A DNA stretch of 64,000 nucleotides from Cupriavidus pauculus. GTDB taxonomy: Bacteria; Pseudomonadota; Gammaproteobacteria; Burkholderiales; Burkholderiaceae. Positions 7,118 through 15,100 of this stretch are shown here, one piece after another. A program made the position numbers and the translations under genes. The stretch spans positions 62,001 through 126,000 of the forward strand of contig NZ_VZOW01000013.1 of the NCBI RefSeq assembly GCF_008801835.1, in the 5' to 3' direction. Position 1 is the first letter of the stretch; each line of letters starts with the position of its first letter. The notes under the pieces were generated by a model, which worked only from the letters and a program-made list of their open reading frames with translations, had not been told where the DNA came from and searched no databases.

Positions 7118-8158
7118 ATGGCACATGGGAACTGGGATAAACCGCTGAATGCCATGAGAACCCGTTATTGGGCGAAAGAAGCTATCAAAGTGGCTATGGA
7201 GAAGGGCAAGATTGAAAGGGAAGCCGATTTCTTCAAGGCTTGCCGTGATCCTTCTTCCATCCTTGGGGCAATGTATGACATCCCTTGGGATAGCTACTTA
7301 AAGGGGGTACAAAGCCCTCAAACGAAGTTCCTCAAGCTCGTTGAAGACTTTGCTCCTGGCTCAATGGACTGCTTTGAGGTCGGCCCCTATGGAATAGAGC
7401 TCTGGAAGGTTCTACAAGCTCACAAAAGCGACAAAAACCTACAAGAAGCTGAAAGTCTGGTCGATCAGGTTCTTGCTCTGGAACATAGAGAGAGCCTTGA
7501 AAGTTGGGATCTGGGCTTGAAAGCCTTCTGGTTGGTCAATCCCTTGCTTGGCTTCAAACTCGCCCCGTTTGAGGCTGAAATGGTGGCTCTCGGCAATTTG
7601 GAGCTGAGAGAGTATGGAGAGACCAGATTTGGGATACGAGAAAGCGATAGCTTGCCGTGGTCTGACCTCCAACACCTCATTGAGAGAGGTTTGATTGGCA
7701 AGCCGATTGAGACCTTGGGAGAAGAGGCAAAACGGCGCTTCCCCAAAGATTCCGCTCAAAAGCTCGGTGAACTCGTGGCGAAGGGGCAAGCGGTTTTGAA
7801 GAAGGATGAAGAGGCGGATTGGGACAACCAACAAGACGGCTCGGTCAACCTAACCCTTGCTGAGTTGCTTGCCTATTGTGACGATTCTAGAAAGCTGTAT
7901 TCGTTGGAACATGCTTTCAGGCGGTTCAAAACGAAGCTGATTGATTACTCGTATGAGTCTGGAGAAGCCTCGGGCTATTCAGCTCACTTGATTGCTGCTG
8001 TGTTTGGCTTGTGGCATCTGTCTGTTGCCAAGAGCAATCATAGGGTGAAGTATATTGCTGAGGTTCTTATTGAAGGTTTAGCCCATCAAGCTATTGAAGA
8101 TGAATTTGAGGAACTTGGGCTTGATCTAAAAAAATTTGCTCTCAACATGATTAAATAG
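7118..8158 (+). CDS. Hypothetical 346-residue protein
   Basis: A soluble, largely helical protein (MAHGNWDKPLNAMRTRYWAKEA...) without signal peptide, membrane segment or recognised catalytic motif. The ATG at 7118 is preferred over a GTG two codons earlier because GGAG ends five bases upstream and overlaps that GTG. It is transcribed divergently from the methyltransferase operon, with an inverted repeat between them, and is followed by two candidate small RNAs and the DotA/TraY gene. I do not recognise it. Conserved Trp/Tyr near the N-terminus are the only distinctive feature. Confidence 0.65.
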   Translation: MAHGNWDKPLNAMRTRYWAKEAIKVAMEKGKIEREADFFKACRDPSSILGAMYDIPWDSYLKGVQSPQTKFLKLVEDFAPGSMDCFEVGPYGIELWKVLQAHKSDKNLQEAESLVDQVLALEHRESLESWDLGLKAFWLVNPLLGFKLAPFEAEMVALGNLELREYGETRFGIRESDSLPWSDLQHLIERGLIGKPIETLGEEAKRRFPKDSAQKLGELVAKGQAVLKKDEEADWDNQQDGSVNLTLAELLAYCDDSRKLYSLEHAFRRFKTKLIDYSYESGEASGYSAHLIAAVFGLWHLSVAKSNHRVKYIAEVLIEGLAHQAIEDEFEELGLDLKKFALNMIK

Positions 8159-8191
8159 TTGACAAACCGGGTTTAGTGTGTAAAAACAAGA

Positions 8192-8292
8192 ATGCCAAGT
8201 TTAATCATGTGAGCTTGGTATCTCTCAAATGCTCCTTTGAGTTGTTTTTGGTTCATGAAAAACAATCGCCTCTTTTTGAGGCTTTTGTTTTT
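8192..8292 (+). ncRNA. Candidate small RNA 1: four tandem hairpins
   Basis: Downstream of TTGACA-N16-TAAAAA lie four consecutive hairpins. They are ATGCCAAG/CTTGGTAT (8192-8221), CTCAAA/TTTGAG with loop TGCTCC (8224-8241), TTGTTTTT/AAAAACAA with an 8-nt loop (8242-8265), and GCCTC/GAGGC followed by TTTTGTTTTTT. The exposed CTCCTTT is complementary to the ribosome binding sites of the element. It could also be the structured 3' end of the preceding gene's mRNA. Transcription is inferred only. Confidence 0.45.
8268..8292 (+). terminator. Intrinsic terminator
   Basis: GCCTC-TTTTT-GAGGC followed by a long T-rich run. Confidence 0.85.
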
Positions 8293-8317
8293 TGTGCGAG
8301 TTATTTTTGATGATATC

Positions 8318-8346
8318 TTGACAAGTGAATTTCGTTTTCGTATAAG
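8318..8346 (+). promoter_or_regulatory. Strong sigma-70 promoter
   Basis: TTGACA (8318-8323), 17-bp spacer, TATAAG (8341-8346). It is the best-matching promoter in the element. Confidence 0.75.
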
Positions 8347-8352
8347 TTAATC

Positions 8353-8465
8353 ATCGTCTGACAAACGATCCAATCAATGATAATGACAATAATATGGTTG
8401 ATTGAGTCTCCTTGTAATTGAGTAATGCAAATGCCCCTTGGATAAAACCTTGGGGCTTTTTGTTT
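8353..8465 (+). ncRNA. Candidate small RNA 2 with anti-Shine-Dalgarno segment
   Basis: A segment of about 112 nt from the promoter at 8318 to a terminator (GCCCC...GGGGC then TTTTTG, 8433-8462). It encodes no plausible protein. TCTCCTTGTAAT (8407-8418) is the exact complement of the ribosome binding region of the gene starting at 4188 (12 nt) and matches nine or more bases of those of the genes starting at 1554, 5117 and 5699. A regulatory role is inferred from complementarity alone. Confidence 0.5.
8433..8462 (+). terminator. Intrinsic terminator before the DotA/TraY gene
   Basis: GCCCC and GGGGC with an inner GG/CC pair around an AT-rich loop, followed by TTTTTGTTTTT. Confidence 0.75.
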
Positions 8466-8535
8466 TTATCGTTGACACGATAATTTAATTTGATAAGGTA
8501 TTGATGACCAAAAATAAAACAATAAGGGGTTATCA

Positions 8536-11295
8536 ATGAAAAAATTATTTGTATTTATGTTATTCATGCTGGCAAGTGCCAGTTCTTTTGCTGCCAATGT
8601 GTTTGAACCCTCTTCAGGGGATATATCAATCAAAGTGCTTGGAGCAATCTTTGGTGGCTTGTTAGATGGCGGTGGCAGTGATCCTTTGATTTCAGGCATC
8701 AAAATTTTCAATGGCGGATGCTTAATTATTGGCGGTATCTTGGCTGGGTACACTATATTGGCCGGAACCTTGAACACGGCACATGATGGGGAGATGTTGG
8801 GTAAGAAGTTCTCTTCTGTATGGATACCCATCAGATATTCAGTAGGTACAGCACTTGTTCTTCCAGTTGTCGGCGGTGGTTATTGTGTGATGCAAGCCCT
8901 TGTTATGTGGCTCGTTGTACAAGGTATCGGTTTGGCAGATCAGGTTTGGGGTGCCTTTATGAGCAACCCAACATCAGCAGCCAATACCAATGTGCAGACA
9001 TATAGAAACGAAATTCTTGGAACCGCACAAGCAGCATTTAATGCTTCCATGTGCTATCGCGCATATGCACGAGCCATTTCAGAAACAAGCTCAATATTAA
9101 AATGGGGCAAATACAATTACACCATGACACAAGCCAGCCAAGGCTGGGTGTATGGAGATGCCACTTCCAGCATTAGAAGAAATGGATGTGGAGAAGTTGA
9201 TTATCCACAAGACAAGAATGCTACCCAAGTCGATTCAACAGTCGCAAACACAACCCCTACAACAAATGGCGGTTATCTGGGCGATATTGGAACTATCTTT
9301 GCTCCAATGGATGTCTCAGCAATCAATCAAGCTCATGTTGCACAAACAGATATCTTGGTTCACAAAATGGATGCATTGGCGGCTTCTGTCATAGCTACAG
9401 CCCCAGCTCCAGATAGTGAAGGTGTACATGGTGTGACTATGACGCCTGATCAAGCTACTGCATATTATGCTCAAATTGAGCAAGCGACAGACAATTATCT
9501 TAAAGGCGTTAAGAGTGTTGCTGATGGTCTATCCACTGGTGATGCCTACACTAAGATTCAACAAGCGGCTAATAATCAAGGTTGGATATTGGCTGGGGCA
9601 TGGTTCACTCGTATCGTTCAAATGAACGACCTAATCAACAAAGCCGTAGCTTCGTCTCCAACTGATGAGTCTTCTGCCGTGGGTCCAGCAATGGATAGCC
9701 TAATCTTTGCTGATGCATCTAAATACTATGACGGTGCGAAGCTTGTTTTAGCTGCCAACAAGAGAAGTCAACCTGGTAGCTTCTTGGGAATCAAAAATAG
9801 TCCTGATGCACAAAATGAAGCTGGAAGTGGAATGCATCTAACTGGAAACCCATTGAAGACCCTTCAAGCGGGGATCACTGAAGTCTTTACAGGTGTAAAT
9901 CTTTATAGCTTGAAAAATGACACTAGACATCCTCTAGTCGTCATTAACGAACTAGGAAATAGATTGCTCACATTGGTTGAGCTTGTTGTTGCGGCGATAG
10001 CCGTTGCTGCATTGGCATTGGTTAAGTTTGCCGATTCGATTGGTGGTGGTGGTATGGCATCAGCAATCAATGTTATTGGTTGGTTTCTTGATATGCCTAT
10101 CAAGGTATTGACTGGTGCTGGTGCTGCTGCGGCTTATTTCATACCCAATATGCCATTCATTATTTGGATAGGTTGTATTGTTGGCTGGGTCTTGTTAGTC
10201 ATTGAAGCCATCATTGCGGCGCCTCTATGGGCAATCATGCACCTTCATCCAAACGGGGATGATATGACGGGTCGCGGTGGCAATGGTTACTCCCTAGTGC
10301 TTTCTTTGGTTCTTAGACCTGTTTTGATGATCTTCGGCATGGAAGCATCCATTGTGATTTCCGCAGTAATTGGCGAGTTCATCAATAAGGTGTTCTTTGA
10401 GGTTTTCGCTCAAAGTACCAATAGCACTAGCGGAATCTCAGCTCTTACAGCATTAGCTATCGGTTCCATTGTCTACCTATCTGTCATGTTCATTTTCATT
10501 AGAAAATGCTTCAGTATCATGTATCAACTGCCTGACCAGTTATTACAATGGATTGGTGGGGCTGGTTCTAAATTGGGTCAATTTGCTGGTGAGTTCTCTG
10601 GTGCTGCTGATAAAGCGGGTGGTATGACTTCTGGAGTAGCTGGTTTTTCAACTGGTGCAGCAAACATAGGAGCTAAAACAGGCTTACAAGCTTTGGCTCG
10701 TAAATCTCAACAGAATGCGAATGAAGAGAAGAGCAAGTTGGCAAACATGGATAGGAAAATGAATGAGCGATATGGAGCCGGAACTGCTGATACTAAAAAT
10801 AGCCATGCTAGTATGATACCAGGTGACTCATTCAGTAGTGTCAAGAAAGCTGTTGCGAATAGCCAAGCTTATGATCAAGGTTTAGATATGGCTACTGTAT
10901 CTGACCCAATCAACGGTAAAGCTGAATTTGAAGAGGGCTTTACTGAATCAGAAGAAAACGGTCACAAGGAATTTGGGGGCAGTGCTATCAATGCAGCTCG
11001 ATCACTTGGCAAGCAAATTATGGATAAAAGTCTTGCTGACAATCCTAATGGTGGGTTCATTAAGGCATATGCTGGCAATAACACAAAGAACCTCCGCAAT
11101 ATCATGAATACGATTGGAAGCATGGAAGGTAATATTGGAAGTGAAGCTACCAAGAAAGTTCTAGATAAAGCCTTGGATTCTGGTCTTACTGGAAAAGAAT
11201 TGCATAATCAGGCTGAAACCTTCTACCAAGAAGAGAAGTTAAAGAAAGAAGATAAGAAACAAAGTGATAATGGCGATAAAGAAGACAAGCAATAA
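8536..11295 (+). CDS. DotA/TraY-family conjugation protein (type IVB secretion)
   Basis: 919 residues. A Sec signal peptide (1-20, ending SSFA-A) is followed by hydrophobic segments near residues 55-80 and 95-130. A periplasmic region (about 140-440) comes next, then the diagnostic core: HPLVVINELGNRLL at about 463-476, several membrane segments, and WIGCIVGWVLLVIEAIIAAPLWAIMHL with the following LRPVLMIFG. This is the arrangement of DotA of Legionella Dot/Icm and TraY of IncI plasmids, polytopic inner-membrane proteins of type IVB secretion. The tail from about 690 is hydrophilic and Lys/Glu-rich. Start ATG follows AAGGGG. No other T4SS gene is in the window; the rest is presumably to the left. 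Confidence 0.88.
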   Translation: MKKLFVFMLFMLASASSFAANVFEPSSGDISIKVLGAIFGGLLDGGGSDPLISGIKIFNGGCLIIGGILAGYTILAGTLNTAHDGEMLGKKFSSVWIPIRYSVGTALVLPVVGGGYCVMQALVMWLVVQGIGLADQVWGAFMSNPTSAANTNVQTYRNEILGTAQAAFNASMCYRAYARAISETSSILKWGKYNYTMTQASQGWVYGDATSSIRRNGCGEVDYPQDKNATQVDSTVANTTPTTNGGYLGDIGTIFAPMDVSAINQAHVAQTDILVHKMDALAASVIATAPAPDSEGVHGVTMTPDQATAYYAQIEQATDNYLKGVKSVADGLSTGDAYTKIQQAANNQGWILAGAWFTRIVQMNDLINKAVASSPTDESSAVGPAMDSLIFADASKYYDGAKLVLAANKRSQPGSFLGIKNSPDAQNEAGSGMHLTGNPLKTLQAGITEVFTGVNLYSLKNDTRHPLVVINELGNRLLTLVELVVAAIAVAALALVKFADSIGGGGMASAINVIGWFLDMPIKVLTGAGAAAAYFIPNMPFIIWIGCIVGWVLLVIEAIIAAPLWAIMHLHPNGDDMTGRGGNGYSLVLSLVLRPVLMIFGMEASIVISAVIGEFINKVFFEVFAQSTNSTSGISALTALAIGSIVYLSVMFIFIRKCFSIMYQLPDQLLQWIGGAGSKLGQFAGEFSGAADKAGGMTSGVAGFSTGAANIGAKTGLQALARKSQQNANEEKSKLANMDRKMNERYGAGTADTKNSHASMIPGDSFSSVKKAVANSQAYDQGLDMATVSDPINGKAEFEEGFTESEENGHKEFGGSAINAARSLGKQIMDKSLADNPNGGFIKAYAGNNTKNLRNIMNTIGSMEGNIGSEATKKVLDKALDSGLTGKELHNQAETFYQEEKLKKEDKKQSDNGDKEDKQ

Positions 11296-11300
11296 CACAA

Positions 11301-11330
11301 GAAAGACACTCAATTGAGTGTCTTTTTAAT
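11301..11330 (+). terminator. Intrinsic terminator after the DotA/TraY gene
   Basis: AAAGACACTC-AATT-GAGTGTCTTT, a 10-bp perfect stem followed by TT. Confidence 0.85.
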
Positions 11331-11398
11331 TGCGGGAGATTGATTTTTTTGAAATAGTACGCTAGTGTGGTTTATGTCTTGACAAAAGGAGTTGGACT

Positions 11399-11875
11399 AT
11401 GAGCGGTTTTCTTGAAACATTGGGCGGTCTGACTGCCTTAGAAAAAATTGGCAACCAGGGGCGGGAGATTGACTCTCTTGGTCTTGAGTTGGAAGGTAGC
11501 CAGCAACAGCTTGACCATGCTCGCCGTAGCTTGGCTTCGGCTGATGGCTCAATCGCTTACTATGCTCGGGTCAATAAAGAGCTGACTGAGAAGAACAAGT
11601 TGCTTCAAGAAGTAAATGAAGATCTGCGATTAACTTTAGCTGACTGGATTGTTTCTCAACGGGCTTTCCGTGAGGTAGCCATGAAGTATGGTGTCTTGGC
11701 TGGAAAGACTACAAAAGACATTCTGGAAGAAGGCTCAACAGCAGAAGAGCTAGTTTTGCTAAACCAAGCGAAAATGGATAGCAAAAACAATGTTGATAGC
11801 CTCTCTCGTGCCAAGCCATTCAAAGATCGCTTGCTTGCCAAAATTCAGAAAGAGAAAGCTGGTCGGCAAGGATGA
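11399..11875 (+). CDS. Hypothetical coiled-coil protein
   Basis: 158 residues, soluble. Residues about 20-80 form a heptad-like coiled coil (REIDSLGLELEGSQQQLDHARRSLASA, then NKELTEKNKLLQEVNEDL). The start follows AAAGGAG, 8 nt upstream. It stands alone between two terminators, downstream of the conjugation gene. It could be a scaffold or entry-exclusion-type accessory protein, but nothing in the sequence proves this. Confidence 0.62.
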   Translation: MSGFLETLGGLTALEKIGNQGREIDSLGLELEGSQQQLDHARRSLASADGSIAYYARVNKELTEKNKLLQEVNEDLRLTLADWIVSQRAFREVAMKYGVLAGKTTKDILEEGSTAEELVLLNQAKMDSKNNVDSLSRAKPFKDRLLAKIQKEKAGRQG

Positions 11876-11905
11876 CAGTGCAAAACAAGGTCAAGAAAAA
11901 TGAAT

Positions 11906-11931
11906 AAGCCCCGAATTCGGGGCTTTTCTTT
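11906..11931 (+). terminator. Intrinsic terminator
   Basis: GCCCCGAATTCGGGGC is a perfect palindromic stem followed by TTTTCTTTT; it ends the coiled-coil gene. Confidence 0.85.
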
Positions 11932-11949
11932 TACTGGTAATGGAATGAG

Positions 11950-12100
11950 CTTCTTAAATGAGGAATGGTGTCATCTCAGCCTGTTTTGAGCTCGTGTTGC
12001 CGTATGGCAAGGCAGCTTGACTGCCAAGGGAAGCGAATGCTTTCCCAAGATGATGGAGAGGATTGGATTGGTTTCCTCATTTATGGAGCTGGAGAACCAA
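11950..12100. ncRNA. Candidate structured RNA or DNA element, copy B
   Basis: The same four-helix layout as copy A: TTGCC/GGCAA around GTAT (11,997-12,010), GGCAG/CTGCC around CTTGA (12,011-12,025), GGGAAGC/GCTTTCC around GAAT (12,028-12,045), GAGGA/TCCTC (12,058-12,062, 12,074-12,078). TTGGTT in the last loop pairs with AACCAA at 12,095-12,100. An extra outer pairing, TAAATGAGGAA (11,955-11,965) with TTCCTCATTTA (12,073-12,083), could close the whole domain or compete with the GAGGA helix. Like copy A it sits directly next to the terminator of a leftward gene. Functional strand undetermined. Confidence 0.55.
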
Positions 12101-12102
12101 TA

Positions 12103-12126
12103 AAAAAGCCCCCGCTAGGAGGGCTT
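12103..12126 (-). terminator. Intrinsic terminator of the giant repeat protein gene
   Basis: On the minus strand AGCCCTCC...GGGGGCT is followed by TTTTTTA. Confidence 0.8.
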
Positions 12127-12144
12127 CTTCTCGGTAGCTATTTG

Positions 12145-15100
12145 TTATTTGAGTTCCATGATTTCAGGGGGGACACCTTCCTCCTTACCCCATGCACTCA
12201 CCTTTTCAAGGAAGTCCTCCATTATGTTGTCATAGATTTCTTTCAGCTCTTCAATACCATTTTTCGTTCTAGCGGCAATTTCCACCAAGCCAGAGAGAAA
12301 CACAATGTAGAACCCTTTCTTTGCACGCTCTTCTTGGTGAATCACCCAATTCAGGATATTGACATAGCCATCAATCATATCAGCCAAGAATTCCTCCTTA
12401 TCGATGGTATTTACGATGGCGAAGGTTGCATAGAAAACAGCCTGCCCAAACTCTGTTGAATACAGCTCTTGGAAGATACGAGAGGTTGAGAATTTTTTTG
12501 CTGTTTCCTGTGGGTCGGTGTATCCATTCTTCTCAGCTTCGATGATTTTATTAATCACAAGAGAAAGAGCCAAGACATCATCATCAATCACTACACCAGA
12601 GTTCTTGAACCAAGGAAGCATTTTGCTCTTTATCTCCTTGGCTTTTTCTGGTGAGAAACCTGAGCTTTCTTCCTCGGGTTCAGGAATTTCACTAGGATGA
12701 AAACCGTCCCGTTCCAGCTCTTCAAGATTTTTCCTCAAAGTGGCCTTGTCTTCATCACTACCCATTCCTGAATCCAACAATGCCTTCGTAAGAGTGGCAA
12801 TACTCCCCAATGCATCATTCACTGCTGGATTTTTTTCCTCAAATGCACTCTCAGCATGTGCAACCATTTCCTCAATGGCTGACATGATTTCTTCTGGAGT
12901 GTCTGATGCTGCACGAATGATATTGAGGGGGATATTGAGGAACATGTATTTCGTCTCTTTATCCTTCCTTCTTTCTTCCAAATTATCAATCCAAGTGAGA
13001 ACGTCCTTGAGACCCATAAAGGCTTCGGTCATTCCCTTCCACTTGTTATTGATACCAACATGGATTGCCAAACCTGTATAAATCATGGCTTGACCAAATG
13101 GGCTATCTGCAATTCTCCAGTAATCCGAATTGGAGAATTTCGTCTCAATCAGCTTGAGACCCTTATCGTTATCTTTCTTATCAATGGGGTAATACTTCCT
13201 AACCACTGACTTGAGCAAATCAAAGCTGCTGCTTTGAATACCACAATCATTAAACCATGGGAGGGGATCTACAGACTTTGCTTGACCATACCGCTCCTGC
13301 ACAACTTGTTCATTGGGTGAAAAGCCCATCTTAGAAAGCTGTCCAAGCTGTTCGGCAAGCTGCTGTTTTCCTTCTTCGCTAATACCTTCCAATCCCATCA
13401 AGCCTTTGGTGAGAGTAGCGAGATTTCCCATGAGGTCCATCACTGCTGGAGAGGGTTCTGTGTTGCCGTCATTCGTTTGCCCATTACTGGTAGAGGAATT
13501 TTTTGCTAAATGTTCCTGTGCCAACACAAAGAGATCTTTGTGATAGCTTGTTTTACCTGCATTAGCCAAACCTCCTGCCATTGCACCAACACCAATGATC
13601 ATGGCAGCAATTTCAGTGTTGCTTGCATTCGCCAACTTCTCTGAGAATTTAGCCAGAGCCAGCTCTTTGTTTTGAGTGAAGGAGGTTGCAACTACACCAA
13701 CTATATAGAAGTCGATATATTTATCGTCACTCCTCAATTCTTTTTCGGTCTGCTCGAAATCGGGGAAATACTCTCCCAACTCAAGACCAACAATTGCGGC
13801 TTTCAAAGTATCACTATCAAGGGTGTCAGTGTATTTTTCCTTGATGGGGCTTTCCTTCAGTCCCTTGATAGTAGTTCTGAATGCAATCTCATCCTTGTTC
13901 TCTTCCATATATTTGAAGAGGGCTGAGAACTTGCCACCCCCACCTTCAGATTGCTCAACCTCGTCCACCTTATTTTCAGTGGCTTTGGAGCTTTCTAAAT
14001 CAGGAACAAGCTCCTCAAAAACATGGGAGCCTGCCATGGCGATCATCATGTTTTCTTTGACTGGTTCAACGTCGGGAATGATTTCAAGCGGGTAGCGTTG
14101 CTCCATACCACTGGCAAAAGGAACCCCATTTTCTTCCGTGAAATTCACGTCCATGTTGATCTGGTGGAAGAAGAACAACATGAGGAGGGCAATGTTCGGT
14201 CCTTGATTGGGATACTGATCCAATCCAATACCCTTGTCATATCTCCTCATATCCAGTGCATTTTCATAGGCAAATAGAAGAGTGGTAGTAATCCACGTCT
14301 TGTTGTATTTGCCACTTTGCTTCAACAGATAATCTTTGCCTTCCGTAATAAGAGGGGAAAGCTCATCCCGACTATCATTGAAAGGAGATGTGAGGAAGAG
14401 AACTTGATAGAACGGAATGACTTCAAGGAAATCAAGAACAATTTCCTCATCTGTCATGTTGCGATATGCTTCCCTATCCTTCATGCCAGAGAGAACACTT
14501 CTAGCCTTTCTGTGGAAGCTCTGAATGGCCTTGTTTTGATCCTCAAGAGACTTGACCTGTTCAATCAGAACCGGAACATAGAGCTCTTGATAGGCAATCT
14601 CAAGCAATGGCTTCCAATGAGCCAGTGTCACCATTTCAACCAGGTGAAGATCAGGACGATTGAATCCTTGGCAGTAGTAGAGAATGGACTCCATAAGAGC
14701 TGGCTGAGCAAAGGCAGCACTCTGCAAGTGATAGCGGATCACATGCTGGTAGCAGAAATGCTTGAAGACATTCTCAATATTATCTCCGTTTGTCGAAGCC
14801 TGCCTCACACCATTGATAAGCTCCTTGGCCATTTCCAAGAAAACGTTAGCAATTTCCTCAGCGTCTTTAGCAAAGTTGGAATGGAGCTGATATTCGGTCT
14901 TCCTCGGCTGATCAGCAAAGAAAGATGCAGGACCCGATTTAGGAGCTTCTTTCACTTCCTGCTTCGGTTGTTCAGAACTGGCTTCTTTGACTTTATTCCT
15001 ACCATGTTCTTCTGCAAAGTTGGAAACCATATCCAAGATGGAGTCAGAAACTTCAATCCCTCTCTCCTTGAACCCCTCTGCAAACTGTGCTTTGGTTTCA

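Larger units (their letters stand above)
8159..8535 (+). other. Intergenic region with three tandem TTGACA promoters and two terminators
   Basis: A 377-bp gap without a gene, densely packed with signals. In order it holds promoter TTGACA-N16-TAAAAA (8159-8186), a hairpin-rich segment ending in a terminator (8268-8290), promoter TTGACA-N17-TATAAG (8318-8346), a segment ending in a second terminator (8433-8462), then TTGACA at 8472 ahead of the DotA/TraY gene. Confidence 0.6.
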
